From: DATBVX01 sp963695985
GTDB taxonomy: Bacteria; Pseudomonadota; Gammaproteobacteria; Steroidobacterales; Steroidobacteraceae
Direction: 5' to 3'
Assembly: GCA_963695985.1 (NCBI GenBank)
Contig: CAVOIC010000015.1
Coordinates: 1 to 64,000, forward strand
DNA length: 64,000 bases
Made by a program: the position numbers and the translations under genes. The notes beneath the pieces were generated by a model, which was not told the DNA's origin, did no database searches, and saw only the letters and a program-made list of their open reading frames with translations. Of the stretch, positions 50,601 to 59,205 are shown one piece after another; within the stretch, counting starts at the first letter, position 1, and each line of letters begins with the position of its first letter.

Positions 50601-51978
50601 GTCGGGCGAGGATGCGCTCACGGAGCTGGTGCGCGGCCGGCTGCAGGCCATCGGCCCGGTCACGGCGGTAGCAATGGCGCAGGCATTCGGTGTGCCGGTG
50701 ACCGCGATCGAGGCGGCACTGACGACACTCGAGAGTGAGGGCTTCGTGCTGCGCGGTCAGTTCAGCGCCGAAGGCACTGTTCTCGAGTGGTGCGAGCGGC
50801 GCCTGCTCGCACGCATCCATCGCTACACGATCCGCACTCTGCGCGCCGAGATCGAGCCGGTCTCGAGCGCCGATTTCATGCGCTTTCTCCTCGACTGGCA
50901 GGGTGTCACACGTGAGCCGCGCAGCAGCGGTGTCGAGGCGCTCGCCGCCGTCGTCGAGCAGTTGCAGGGCTTCGAAATCCCGGCTGCTGCCTGGGAGGCC
51001 GATGTGCTGGCCTCGCGGCTCGAGGACTACGATCCCAACTGGCTAGACAGCCTGTGCCTTTCCGGTCGCGCACTCTGGGCCAGGCTCACGCCCGCGAAGG
51101 GGGCGACTGCCGCGCCCGTGCGGGCAACGCCGATCGCGCTCTTAAGTCGCAGGGACTGGGCGCTGTGGCAGTCGCTGTCCGATGAATCGCGATCGCAGAT
51201 TGAGCTCTCGCACTCCGCCGCCGCGCTTGCGGACTACCTGCGCAGCCACGGGGCGTCATTTCTCGACGATATGATCGAAGCCTCGGGCCTGCTGCGCGCG
51301 CAGGCTGAAAGCGGGCTCGGGGAGCTGGTCGCCGCGGGCCTGGTGAATGCCGACAGTTTCAGCGGACTGCGCGCGATGCTGCTGCCGTCCGATCGCAAGC
51401 GGCGACTCGCGTCGCGGCGCCGGCGCATCGCCTTGTTCGGCCTCGAGGACGCGGGGCGGTGGAGCCTGATTCGCCGGAGCGCGCCGGGTGCGGACAACCG
51501 CCACGTCGAGCGCATCGCCGAGATCCTGCTGCGTCGCTACGGCGTGGTCTTTCGCCGCTTGCTCACGCGCGAGGCCGAATGGCTGCCGCCATGGCACGCG
51601 CTGCTGCGTGCCTATCGCCGCCTCGAAGCTCAGGGTCACATCCGAGGCGGACGGTTCGTCGCCGGCATGAGCGGCGAGCAATTCGCGCTCGCCGATGCCG
51701 TCGGTGCTTTGCGTGCCATTCGGCGCCGCCCGCTCGACGGCGCCCTGGTATCGCTGAGCGCAGCGGACCCGCTCAATCTCTGCGGCATTCTCACGCCCGG
51801 CCCGCGCGTACCGGCGCTGGCCGGCAATCGCGTGCTGCTGCGTGACGGCGCGCCGCTCGCGATGCTTGCCGGCGGCCAGACGGATTTTCTGGCGGCGCTC
51901 GAGCCAGCCGCGGAATGGGCGGCGCGCAACGCACTGCTGCAGAGGCGAATGGCTCCCTCGACGCAGCGTCCCAGCTGA
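47665..51978 (+). CDS. lhr: Lhr-family ATP-dependent helicase
   Basis: 1437 residues (E. coli Lhr is about 1540). The N-terminal RecA pair carries motif I APTGSGKT (42-49), motif II VIVDEIHAV, SAT-like GLSATQKP, VATASLELGIDIGEVE and QRVGRANHS, then the winged-helix and Lhr-core domains with NADYQVILEPSG and FQLGNSSYRIL. The long C-terminal region is typical of full-length bacterial Lhr, which unwinds RNA:DNA hybrids and is linked to DNA repair in mycobacteria. It is followed 20 bases later by ppk2, so they may be co-transcribed. Confidence 0.95.
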   Translation: MSHHYFHPAAAAWFERTFSVPTGPQLAAWPAIQSGRNALIAAPTGSGKTLAAFMAAIDALVRKGVAGELTDATHVVYVSPLKALSNDIQRNLEQPLAGIMDELKALGIQPFEIRAQVRTGDTPQAERAAMRKRPPHILVTTPESLYLLLTSESGRSMLSTAKTVIVDEIHAVAATKRGAHLALSLERMAALCGQRVQRVGLSATQKPIEEIARFLVGCQAVAGGAAAMADCLVIDSGHVRDRDLDLELPGAPLEAVMATEVWETVYDRLAQLVEGHRTTLIFANTRRMVERVTRHLGERLGEAHVAAHHGSLAKEQRFDAERRLKEGKLKALVATASLELGIDIGEVELVCQLGSPRSISTFLQRVGRANHSVAGVPKGRLFPTSRDELIECVALLDAVRRGELDILSIPRQPLDVLAQQLVAEVAAREYGEEELYALVRGAWPYRELERAQFDAVVRMLSEGISTRRGRQAAYLHRDAVNRRLRTRRGARLTAITCGGAIPDNADYQVILEPSGVFVGTLHEDFAVESLAGDVFQLGNSSYRILRVEAGRVRVEDAKGQPPNIPFWLGEAPARTVELSAAVSRLRAELDEVLSSVDGEALERCVKETMARYRLGQSAARQMVEYLAGAKAVLGRLPTQQTLVFERFFDESGGMQLVIHAPFGARLNRAFGLALRKRFCRTFNFELQAAATEDSIVLSLGETHSFALEDVVRFLNSRTVESVLVQAVLDAPLFTTRWRWNASIALAVKRARGGKRTPAPLQRMAAEDLVAVVFPDQIACAENLTGEREIPDHPLVQQTLDDCLHEAMDVSGLIELLRSMESGAVRVLTRDLPHPSPLAQEILTARPYAYLDDAPLEERRTQAVAARRWLDPQTAAEFGKLDSQAIATVREEAWPAAESADELHDALMSLGLLAEEEGVRGGWQALFETLVTMRRATRLSSGGRSFWVAAESLPMLRAVYPDAGCEPKISTPEPFASREWSGEDALTELVRGRLQAIGPVTAVAMAQAFGVPVTAIEAALTTLESEGFVLRGQFSAEGTVLEWCERRLLARIHRYTIRTLRAEIEPVSSADFMRFLLDWQGVTREPRSSGVEALAAVVEQLQGFEIPAAAWEADVLASRLEDYDPNWLDSLCLSGRALWARLTPAKGATAAPVRATPIALLSRRDWALWQSLSDESRSQIELSHSAAALADYLRSHGASFLDDMIEASGLLRAQAESGLGELVAAGLVNADSFSGLRAMLLPSDRKRRLASRRRRIALFGLEDAGRWSLIRRSAPGADNRHVERIAEILLRRYGVVFRRLLTREAEWLPPWHALLRAYRRLEAQGHIRGGRFVAGMSGEQFALADAVGALRAIRRRPLDGALVSLSAADPLNLCGILTPGPRVPALAGNRVLLRDGAPLAMLAGGQTDFLAALEPAAEWAARNALLQRRMAPSTQRPS

Positions 51979-51998
51979 GCAATTCCGGAGCAGGCGGT

Positions 51999-52901
51999 AT
52001 GCAGGCCGGCAAGAATCTCGATCACGTGCTCAAGATGCTCCGTGCCTACTGCGTGGAGGACGGCAGGAAGTTCCGGTTGAGGGACTTCGATCCGCACGAC
52101 ACGGGCGACATGGATGACGAGGACAAACCGAGTGCGCAGGAGGCGCTGCGAAACGGCGTCGAGATGCTCTCCGAGCTGCAGACGCGCCTGTATGCACAGG
52201 ATCGATGGGCGGTGCTCCTGATCTTTCAGGCGATGGACGCGGCGGGCAAGGACAGTGCGATCAAGCATGTGATGTCCGGAGTCAATCCTTCCGGCTGCCA
52301 GGTCGCCTCGTTCAAGGCGCCTTCCCCGGGGGAGCTCGATCACGATTATCTGTGGCGCTGCGTGAAAGAGCTGCCCGAGCGCGGGCGCATTGGCATCTTC
52401 AACCGCTCGTACTACGAAGAGGTACTCATTGTCCGCGTGCACCCGGAATTCCTTTCCCGCCAGAAGCTGCCGCCACATCTGGTGACGAAGAAGATCTGGG
52501 AGCAACGCTACAAGGACATTCGTTGTTTCGAGCGCTACCTCGCGCACAATGGCGTCGCGATCTGCAAATTCTTTCTGAATGTTTCCCGCGAAGAACAGAA
52601 GAAGCGCTTTCTGGAGCGTCTCGATGATCCCGAAAAACACTGGAAGTTTTCGGCGGACGACGTGCGCCAGCGCAAGTACTGGAAGCAGTACATGGCTGCG
52701 TTCGAGGACATGATCCGCGCGACGGCAACGCAGTACGCACCGTGGTACGTGGTGCCCGCCGATAACAAGTGGTACACGCGAATCGTGGTGGCGAGCGTGG
52801 TCATCGATGCGCTGAGCTCCTTGAATCTGCAGTATCCGAAGGTCGCACCCGCAACGCGGACCGAGCTGGCGAAAGCGCGACGGGAACTTCTGGCTGAGTA
52901 G
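51999..52901 (+). CDS. ppk2: Polyphosphate kinase 2 family protein
   Basis: 300 residues from ATG 51999 (CGGAG ten bases upstream); upstream codons lie in the lhr tail region and are not used. Walker A-like FQAMDAAGKDSAIKHVMSG (D80, K84), Walker B-like RIGIFNRSYYEEVLIVRVHP, lid region RFLERLDDPEKHWKFS and DVRQRKYWKQY are diagnostic of PPK2. It transfers phosphate between polyphosphate and nucleotides. The length and single domain fit class I or III; the substrate (ADP/GDP or AMP) cannot be read off. Confidence 0.93.
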   Translation: MQAGKNLDHVLKMLRAYCVEDGRKFRLRDFDPHDTGDMDDEDKPSAQEALRNGVEMLSELQTRLYAQDRWAVLLIFQAMDAAGKDSAIKHVMSGVNPSGCQVASFKAPSPGELDHDYLWRCVKELPERGRIGIFNRSYYEEVLIVRVHPEFLSRQKLPPHLVTKKIWEQRYKDIRCFERYLAHNGVAICKFFLNVSREEQKKRFLERLDDPEKHWKFSADDVRQRKYWKQYMAAFEDMIRATATQYAPWYVVPADNKWYTRIVVASVVIDALSSLNLQYPKVAPATRTELAKARRELLAE

Positions 52902-52927
52902 TAGGCTGCCGGGTGGAGGACGAGGAA

Positions 52928-53590
52928 ATGGCAGAAAAGCTCGAGGAGTACAGGGCCACCCGCGTAACAGTGCGCTTTGATGCTCGCAGGTGCGTTCATT
53001 CGCGCAACTGCGTGCTCGGCGACCCGCGCGTGTTTGTGCCGAACGTGAGCGGCCCCTGGATCCAGCCCGACGCGGCTGCCACCGAGCGCGTAGTCGAGCT
53101 CGTGCAGGCCTGTCCTTCGGGCGCCCTCACCTACGAGCGCACCGATGGTGCGGCAGGGGAGGAGCCGCCGGTGGTCAACAGCGTGCGCGTGCGGGAGAAC
53201 GGCCCGCTCGCGTTTCACGCCGAGCTGCACCTGGCTGACGGAACGACGGCGCTGCGCGCCACCCTGTGCCGGTGCGGGGCCTCGAAGCACAAGCCGTTCT
53301 GCGACGGCAGCCACTCCGCTGCAGGCTTCACGGCCACCGGCGAGCCGACGAGCCAGGATTCGCAGCCGCTCGCAGCCCGCAACGGAACGGTCACCGTGAC
53401 GCCTCGGTTCGACGGGCCGCTGCATATCAAAGGCAATCTCGAGCTGGTGTCGGGTACCGGCCGGACGCTCAACCGCGTCTCGGAGACCTGGCTGTGCCGC
53501 TGCGGGCAGTCGGGCAACAAGCCGTATTGCGACGGTACGCACAAGAAGGCTGGATTCCGCGCCGACGGCGAAATGCCGCCGCGCAAGTAG
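52928..53590 (+). CDS. CDGSH iron-sulfur protein with N-terminal 4Fe-4S mono-cluster domain
   Basis: 220 residues from ATG 52928, right after a GAGGACGAGG RBS; a GTG at 52913 is also in frame. The N-terminal part (about 8-70) has RRCVHSRNCVLG and QACPSGALTYE, the divergent mono-cluster ferredoxin (Fer4_19) type. Two CDGSH motifs follow: CRCGASKHKPFCDGSH and CRCGQSGNKPYCDGTH, each with three Cys and one His for a 2Fe-2S cluster. Likely electron transfer or cluster handling. It lies between ppk2 and the DUF1684 gene on the same strand; its stop overlaps the next GTG. Confidence 0.88.
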   Translation: MAEKLEEYRATRVTVRFDARRCVHSRNCVLGDPRVFVPNVSGPWIQPDAAATERVVELVQACPSGALTYERTDGAAGEEPPVVNSVRVRENGPLAFHAELHLADGTTALRATLCRCGASKHKPFCDGSHSAAGFTATGEPTSQDSQPLAARNGTVTVTPRFDGPLHIKGNLELVSGTGRTLNRVSETWLCRCGQSGNKPYCDGTHKKAGFRADGEMPPRK

Positions 53591-54498
53591 TGCACGTGCC
53601 CAGGGCAGCACTGCTTGCGATCGTCGCGGCGCTCACACTCGACGCCGTCGCTCAGCCTGCGCCGACCGGGACGAACTACCGGGCCGAGATCGAAGCGTGG
53701 CGCGCGCAGCGCGTGGCGCGGCTCACCTCGGAAACCGGATGGTTGACGCTGGTCGGCCTTTACTGGTTCAAACCGGGTGAGAACACGTTCGGGCGCGCGC
53801 GGGATAACGCTCTGGTTCTGGACCACACGGCGCTCGCTCCCAGAGCCGGCACTTTCCTGCTCGAGGGTAGAACCGTGCGCTTCACCGCGGGCGCGGATGC
53901 CGGCATCACGAGCAGCGGGCAGGCCGTCGCGTCGATCGACATGGCGCCTGATACCAGCGGCAATCCCACGGTGCTGGCCTCGGGCTCACTGCGCTTCTTC
54001 GCCATCGAACGCGCCGGACGACTCGGCCTCAGAGTGCGCGACAGCGCCAGCACCCTGCGCACGCAGTTCAAGCGGATCGACTACTTCCCGATCGATGAGA
54101 CGTGGGCTTTCCATGCGCGCTTTCATCCCTACGAGCCCGCTAAGCAGATTCCGATCGTGAACATCCTGGGCATGGTCGAGAACATGACGGCTCCGGGTTA
54201 TCTGACCTTTACGCGGAGCGGACGGGAATGGCGCCTGGACGCGGTCCTGGAGGAACCGGACGCGAACGAGCTATTCCTGATGTTCGCCGACGCCACCAGC
54301 GGCCGGGAGACGTACGGTGCGGGCCGCTTTCTCTACGTTCCGCTGCCGCAGAAGGGCGAGGTGCCCCTCGACTTCAACAAGGCGTACAACCCCCCGTGCG
54401 CCTTCAACGAGTTCGCGACCTGTCCACTGCCACCGCGACAGAACCGGCTGAGCTTGCGGGTCGAAGCAGGCGAGCGCGTCTATCGCGGCAGCCACTGA
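53590..54498 (+). CDS. DUF1684 domain-containing secreted protein
   Basis: 302 residues from GTG 53590, overlapping the previous stop by one base. The signal peptide is cleaved near DAVAQ. The family pattern is clear: AEIEAWRAQRVARLTSETGWLTLVGLYWF, FKRIDYFPIDETWAFHARFHPY, RFLYVPLP, and VPLDFNKAYNPPCAFNEFATCPLPPRQNRLSL at the C-terminus, with paired Cys. DUF1684 has no established biochemical role. A perfect hairpin follows the gene. Confidence 0.88.
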   Translation: MHVPRAALLAIVAALTLDAVAQPAPTGTNYRAEIEAWRAQRVARLTSETGWLTLVGLYWFKPGENTFGRARDNALVLDHTALAPRAGTFLLEGRTVRFTAGADAGITSSGQAVASIDMAPDTSGNPTVLASGSLRFFAIERAGRLGLRVRDSASTLRTQFKRIDYFPIDETWAFHARFHPYEPAKQIPIVNILGMVENMTAPGYLTFTRSGREWRLDAVLEEPDANELFLMFADATSGRETYGAGRFLYVPLPQKGEVPLDFNKAYNPPCAFNEFATCPLPPRQNRLSLRVEAGERVYRGSH

Positions 54499-54506
54499 AA
54501 AGACAA

Positions 54507-54536
54507 GGGCCGGTGTCGAGCGCTCGACACCGGCCC
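54507..54536. terminator. Perfect inverted repeat between DUF1684 and rpoD
   Basis: GGGCCGGTGTCGAGC and GCTCGACACCGGCCC abut exactly (15-bp arms, so about 13 bp of stem and a four-base loop). On the minus strand it is followed by TTGTCTTTT, so it should end the rpoD transcript; it may also serve the plus-strand genes. Confidence 0.7.
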
Positions 54537-54570
54537 CGTGGTTTCACCAGGTGGGGCGCTGAGCTCGCGC

Positions 54571-56460
54571 TCAATCGTCCATCAGGAAGGACCGCAGCTG
54601 CTCGCTGCGGCTCGGATGACGGAGCTTGCGCAGCGCCTTCGCTTCGATCTGGCGAATGCGCTCGCGCGTCACGTCGAATTGCTTACCGACTTCTTCCAGC
54701 GTGTGGTCGGTGTTCATGTCGATGCCGAAACGCATGCGCAGCACCTTGGCCTCGCGCGGCGTGAGGCCCGCCAGTACCGCGTGCGTCGTCTCGCGCAGCG
54801 ATTCCATCGTGGCTGCATCGATCGGCGAATCAACTGAAGTGTCCTCGATGAAATCCCCAAGGTGCGAATCCTCGTCATCGCCGATGGGTGTCTCCATCGA
54901 GATCGGTTCCTTGGCGATCTTCAGCACCTTGCGTACCTTGTCCTCGGGCATCTCCATGCGTACCGCGAGTTCCTCCGGCGTCGGCTCGCGGCCCATCTCC
55001 TGCAGCATCTGCCGCGAGATGCGGTTGAGCTTGTTGATGGTCTCGATCATGTGTACCGGGATGCGGATGGTGCGCGCCTGGTCGGCGATCGAGCGCGTGA
55101 TGGCCTGCCGGATCCACCACGTGGCGTAGGTCGAAAACTTGTAACCGCGCCGGTATTCGAACTTGTCCACGGCCTTCATGAGGCCGATGTTGCCTTCCTG
55201 GATCAGGTCGAGGAACTGCAGGCCGCGGTTGGTGTACTTCTTCGCGATTGAGATCACGAGGCGCAGATTCGCCTCGACCATCTCCTTCTTGGCGCGCCGT
55301 GCCTTGGCCTCGCCGATCGACACCTCGCGATTGATCTCTTTGATGTCATTGATCGAGAGGTGACGCACCTCTTCGAGCTGCTGCAGTTTTTTCTGGCGCT
55401 TCTCGATCTCATCCTTCAACTTGCCGAGCGCCGAGGAATGCTTCTTCTTGGCCTTGAGGTGCTTCTGCAGCCAGCGCAGGTTGGTCTCATTCTTGGGGAA
55501 GGTGGAGATGAAATCCTTGCGCGGCATGCCAGCCTGGCGCACGCAGATCATCATGATTTCCTTCTCGAGCTGGCGCACCTCGGCCACATGATCACGCAGG
55601 TTGTCGATCAGCATCTCGAACATCTTGGGCGCGAGCTTGAGCTCCATGAACTCGGCCGCGAGCCTGCGACGCAGCTTCTGGGTCTTCGGATCCTTCGCGC
55701 CTTTGCCGTGTAGCGCATTGAGGACCTGGTTGAAGTAGCGGGCGAGGGTCGCGAAGCGCCGCGCAGCTTCCTCGGGATCCGGTCCGGTCTCGAGGGCTTC
55801 CTCTTCCTTGTCCTCTTCCTCGCCTTCTTCGTCCTCCGCAGCCTCGGCTTCTCGCGCAAGCTCCAGGCGGGCGTTCTGTGGCTGCGCGATCTCGTCGGGC
55901 GCGTTGGGATCGACAAAGCCCACGATGATGTCAATGAGGCGGTTCTGCCCCGTCTTGACCGGCTCGTACTGTCGCAGCATGAGTTCGAAGGTCGAGGGAT
56001 ACAGCGCGAGTGCGCCGCGGACGGCATCGAGGCCTTCCTCGATGCGCTTGGCGATGCGGATCTCGCCCTCGCGGGTGAGCAGCTCGACCGTGCCCATCTC
56101 GCGCATGTACATGCGCACCGGATCAGTGGTGCGACCAAACTCGGCGTCCACCGCCACCAGGGCCGCGGCCGCTTCTTCCACCGCCTCCTCGTCGGGAGTG
56201 CTGGTCTCGGCGAGGAGCATCGACTCGGCATCCGGCGCTTTCTCGTACACCGGGATGCCCATGTCGTTAATCATGTTGACGATATCTTCGATCTGCTCCG
56301 GATCGACGATTTCGCTCGGCAGGTGATCGTTCACCTCTGCATAGGTGAGATAGCCCTGTTCCTTGCCCCTGGCGATCAGGAGCTTGAGCTGCGATTGGCG
56401 CTCATCAGCAATGTGAGTGGCCTTCTTTTCGCTCAAGGTTGAAAGCCTCACTGGCGGCAT
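54571..56460 (-). CDS. rpoD: RNA polymerase sigma factor RpoD (sigma 70)
   Basis: 629 residues from ATG 56460; the longer open frame to 56547 would include the promoter-like region. Region 1.1 is followed by an acidic non-conserved insert (about residues 165-190). Regions 2.1-2.4 contain EANLRLVISIAKKYTNRG, FLDLIQEGNIGLMKAVDKFEYRRGYKFSTYATWWIRQAI and ARTIRIPVHM. Region 4 holds LREVT-like EEVGKQFDVTRERIRQIEAKALRKLRHPSRSEQLRSF, the -35 binding helix-turn-helix. It is the last gene of the rpsU-yqeY-dnaG-rpoD run. Confidence 0.97.
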   Translation of the reverse strand: MPPVRLSTLSEKKATHIADERQSQLKLLIARGKEQGYLTYAEVNDHLPSEIVDPEQIEDIVNMINDMGIPVYEKAPDAESMLLAETSTPDEEAVEEAAAALVAVDAEFGRTTDPVRMYMREMGTVELLTREGEIRIAKRIEEGLDAVRGALALYPSTFELMLRQYEPVKTGQNRLIDIIVGFVDPNAPDEIAQPQNARLELAREAEAAEDEEGEEEDKEEEALETGPDPEEAARRFATLARYFNQVLNALHGKGAKDPKTQKLRRRLAAEFMELKLAPKMFEMLIDNLRDHVAEVRQLEKEIMMICVRQAGMPRKDFISTFPKNETNLRWLQKHLKAKKKHSSALGKLKDEIEKRQKKLQQLEEVRHLSINDIKEINREVSIGEAKARRAKKEMVEANLRLVISIAKKYTNRGLQFLDLIQEGNIGLMKAVDKFEYRRGYKFSTYATWWIRQAITRSIADQARTIRIPVHMIETINKLNRISRQMLQEMGREPTPEELAVRMEMPEDKVRKVLKIAKEPISMETPIGDDEDSHLGDFIEDTSVDSPIDAATMESLRETTHAVLAGLTPREAKVLRMRFGIDMNTDHTLEEVGKQFDVTRERIRQIEAKALRKLRHPSRSEQLRSFLMDD

Positions 56461-56492
56461 GGGTGGGATGGGCGGTGCCAAAAGAACGCGCG

Positions 56493-56498
56493 AGTATA
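56493..56498 (-). promoter_or_regulatory. rpoD: Candidate -10 element directly upstream of rpoD
   Basis: TATACT on the minus strand lies 32 bases ahead of the ATG, in the gap after dnaG. No clear -35. It suggests rpoD can be transcribed separately from dnaG, as in other bacteria with internal rpoD promoters. Confidence 0.4.
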
Positions 56499-56543
56499 CT
56501 TGGACCGCCTTCGGGCGACTAGATTCGGCCTTTCGGGGCATTT

Positions 56544-58337
56544 TCAACCCTCGCGCCGGGATGTTTCGCGCCCGCCCCGCGTCGCCAGAAGTCCTTGAAG
56601 CTCAAGCTTTTCCTGTGAGTTGAGGCCGCTTGCTTCGGCCTTGCGCAGCAGCTCGTCAGTGCGGCGGGAGGGCCCGGCCTCACGGCGCAACCGGTCGACC
56701 GTTGTCTGAACTTCGCGCGTGGCTGCAGCGGATTCCGTGACCAGGCACTCGGCCGCCGCGAGCTTGAGCAAGTGCGGACCCTCGGCACGCTGGCGCCAGC
56801 GCTCCACGACTGCGGCCTTGTTCGGCGCCGGGCGCGCTTTCAGCTCGGCGATGAGCTCGGCCAGCAGCGCAGCTCCCGGCTGTGCGCTTTGTGCCAGTTC
56901 TTCTGCGCCCGTGATCGGCTTGGCCGCCTCAGGATGGTTCAGGAGCAGCGTGATGGCTTGGCGCACCAGGCTTCCACGACCGGCCAGGGTGGCTCTCGCA
57001 GCAGCCCGCGGCCGCTGCTGTGGGTGGGCGGACTCTTCCGGTTCGAGCAGCAGTGCTGCCAGCTTCCCGGCGGGCATTCCCACCTGGCCGGCGAGCCGAT
57101 CGATCAGCAGCTCCTGGTACACGCCGGGCGGTATGCGTCGCAGGAGCGGTTTGGCCAGTTCCGCGAGGCGCGCTCGCCCATCGAGGTGCTTCAGGTCGAC
57201 CTGAGAAGCGAGCTGCTCGACAAGATACTCGGACAGGGGCAGCGCCGTACTGAGTCGCGCCTCGAACGCATCGCGACCCTCCTCGCCCACGAGCGAGTCG
57301 GGGTCGTGTCCTTCGGGCAGGAACATGAATTTGATCTGTCGGCCTTCGCGTGCCTGGGGCAGCGCGTTCTCGAGGGCGCGCCACGCTGCGGAGCGTCCGG
57401 CGCGATCGCCATCGAAGCAGAATACGACTTCCGCCGTCAGGCGAAAGATCCGATTGAGGTGCTCGGCCGTAGTCGCCGTGCCCAGCGTCGCCAGGGCGTA
57501 GGTCACTCCCGCCTGATGCAGTCGCACGACATCCATATAGCCTTCAACGATCAGCAAGCGCGTCAGGGCTTGGCGTGACTGGCGCGCTTCGTAGAGTCCA
57601 TAGAGCTCCTTGCCCTTGTGAAACACGCTGGTTTCCGGCGAATTCAGGTACTTCGGCTCGCCGCTGTCGATGATGCGGCCGCCGAACGCGATCACGCGTC
57701 CGCGCGCATCGCGGATCGGAAACATGATGCGATCGCGGAAGCGGTCGTAGAACCCGCCGTCGGCATCGCGCGCCGCACCGGTCCGCTCGATGATGAGTCC
57801 GGCCGCCATCAGCTTGCGGCGTGCCGGCTCGCCCGTACCGAAGCGCTTGAGCAGCGCATGCCAGGAGTCCGGAGCGTAGCCGATGGCGAAGTGTTGCGCG
57901 GTGTCCTCACTCAGCCCGCGTTTCCTCAGGTATTCGATGGCACGCGGATGCTCCTTGAGGCAGTCGCGGAAGAACTGCGCCGCGCGGCCGAGCACTTCGT
58001 ACAGGTCATCGCTGGAAGACTCTCGCTTCGGACCGGCCTCGTGCGGCACCTCGAGCCCGACGCGGCTCGCGAGCTCTTCGACCGCCTCGACGAAGCCCAG
58101 CTTGTCGTATTCCATGAGGAAGCCGATCGCCGTGCCGTGCGCGCCGCAGCCGAAGCAGTGATAGAACTGCTTCGCCTGGCTCACGGTGAACGACGGTGTC
58201 TTCTCGCCGTGGAACGGGCAACAGGCCTTGAATTCCCGGCCCGCCTTCTTGAGCGGCACGCGGCTGCCGATCACCTCGACGATGTCGGCGCGCGCCATCA
58301 GCTCATCGATGAAATGCTGGGGGATCAGGCCGGCCAT
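56544..58337 (-). CDS. dnaG: DNA primase DnaG
   Basis: 597 residues from ATG 58337 (MAGLIPQHFIDELM). CHC2 zinc finger: CCPFHGEKTPSF and FYHCFGCGAHG (C40, H43, C61, C64). The catalytic TOPRIM core has LLIVEGYMDVVRLHQAG and FCFDGDRAGRSAAWRALE. A C-terminal DnaB-binding helical domain follows. It makes RNA primers at the replication fork. 105 bases separate it from yqeY upstream and 83 from rpoD downstream. Confidence 0.97.
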   Translation of the reverse strand: MAGLIPQHFIDELMARADIVEVIGSRVPLKKAGREFKACCPFHGEKTPSFTVSQAKQFYHCFGCGAHGTAIGFLMEYDKLGFVEAVEELASRVGLEVPHEAGPKRESSSDDLYEVLGRAAQFFRDCLKEHPRAIEYLRKRGLSEDTAQHFAIGYAPDSWHALLKRFGTGEPARRKLMAAGLIIERTGAARDADGGFYDRFRDRIMFPIRDARGRVIAFGGRIIDSGEPKYLNSPETSVFHKGKELYGLYEARQSRQALTRLLIVEGYMDVVRLHQAGVTYALATLGTATTAEHLNRIFRLTAEVVFCFDGDRAGRSAAWRALENALPQAREGRQIKFMFLPEGHDPDSLVGEEGRDAFEARLSTALPLSEYLVEQLASQVDLKHLDGRARLAELAKPLLRRIPPGVYQELLIDRLAGQVGMPAGKLAALLLEPEESAHPQQRPRAAARATLAGRGSLVRQAITLLLNHPEAAKPITGAEELAQSAQPGAALLAELIAELKARPAPNKAAVVERWRQRAEGPHLLKLAAAECLVTESAAATREVQTTVDRLRREAGPSRRTDELLRKAEASGLNSQEKLELQGLLATRGGRETSRREG

Positions 58338-58442
58338 GGACGCGCAGATAATGGGCCCTGTCCGATCATTCTGCACCTGCCGCCGCGCCGAGCAGCGACA
58401 GGCTCGGGATATTGTGCTGCAGGCTGGAGGATTCCAGCCCGT

Positions 58443-58889
58443 TCAGCCGCCCAGTTTCGCCTTGAGCTTTGCGCCGACCAGCGCCATGTCGGCCTTGCCC
58501 TGCGCCTTGGCCTTGATCAGGCCCATCGCCTTGCCCATGTCCTTCACCGACGCGGCGCCCGTCGCGGCGATCGCTTCAGTAATCAGAGCGTCGATCTCTG
58601 CTTCCGAGAGCTGGGCGGGCAGGTAGGACTGGATCAGGCCGATTTCCGCGGTCTCTTTGGCGACCAGATCCGCGCGGCCGCCCGACTGGAAATGGACCAG
58701 CGATTCCTTGCGGCTCTTGATCATTTTTTCGAGCACGCTCATGACTTGCGCATCGTTCAACTGGATGCGCTCGTCGACTTCGCGCTGCTTGATGCCGGCG
58801 AGGATCATGCGGATGGTGCCGAGGCGTTCCTTTTCCCCCGCCCGCATCGCGGCCTTCATGTCGTCCTGGATCCGCTCCTTGAGGGTCAT
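58443..58889 (-). CDS. yqeY: GatB/YqeY domain-containing protein
   Basis: 148 residues from ATG 58889 (MTLKERIQDDMKAAMRAGEK). Typical YqeY sequence: RLGTIRMILAGIKQREVD, DAQVMSVLEKMIKSRKESL, QSYLPAQLSEAEIDAL and ASVKDMGKAMG. The domain resembles the tRNA-binding tail of GatB; the cellular role is unclear. It is placed between rpsU (14 bases) and dnaG, a common arrangement in Proteobacteria. Confidence 0.93.
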   Translation of the reverse strand: MTLKERIQDDMKAAMRAGEKERLGTIRMILAGIKQREVDERIQLNDAQVMSVLEKMIKSRKESLVHFQSGGRADLVAKETAEIGLIQSYLPAQLSEAEIDALITEAIAATGAASVKDMGKAMGLIKAKAQGKADMALVGAKLKAKLGG

Positions 58890-58903
58890 GGAGCTGGTAG
58901 GGA

Positions 58904-59113
58904 TCAACGCGGTGCCCGCATCCCATCGCGCGAGACGCGCTTCATGTGACGCTTGATGGCAGCCGCCTTCTTGCGTTTCCGTTCCTGGGTCGGCTTCTCG
59001 TAGAATTCGCGCCGCCTGAGCTCAGTGAGGATGCCGGCTTTCTCGCAGGCACGCTTGAAGCGCCGCAGGGCGGCATCGAAGTACTCGTTTTCGCGGACAC
59101 GAACGCTCGGCAT
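58904..59113 (-). CDS. rpsU: 30S ribosomal protein S21
   Basis: 69 residues: MPSVRVRENEYFDAALRRFK, then ACEKAGILTELRRREFYEKP and a basic tail. It fits S21, which helps 30S subunits bind mRNA. ATG 59113 is the family start; the frame continues upstream to 59197 without meaning. It heads the macromolecular synthesis run. Confidence 0.96.
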   Translation of the reverse strand: MPSVRVRENEYFDAALRRFKRACEKAGILTELRRREFYEKPTQERKRKKAAAIKRHMKRVSRDGMRAPR

Positions 59114-59168
59114 CGAAACCTCAACTCGAATCAGATAATTTCGCCCGGGGCCCCGGCGAAGGGGCGCG

Positions 59169-59174
59169 ATTCTA
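59169..59174 (-). promoter_or_regulatory. rpsU: Candidate -10 element of the rpsU operon
   Basis: TAGAAT on the minus strand, about 55 bases ahead of rpsU, with a TTGCCT further upstream at a short 15-bp spacing. The gap (59114-59205) is shared with the divergent tsaD gene. Confidence 0.4.
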
Positions 59175-59205
59175 AAGGTGTGTGATTCAAAAGGCAAAAT
59201 TGGCC

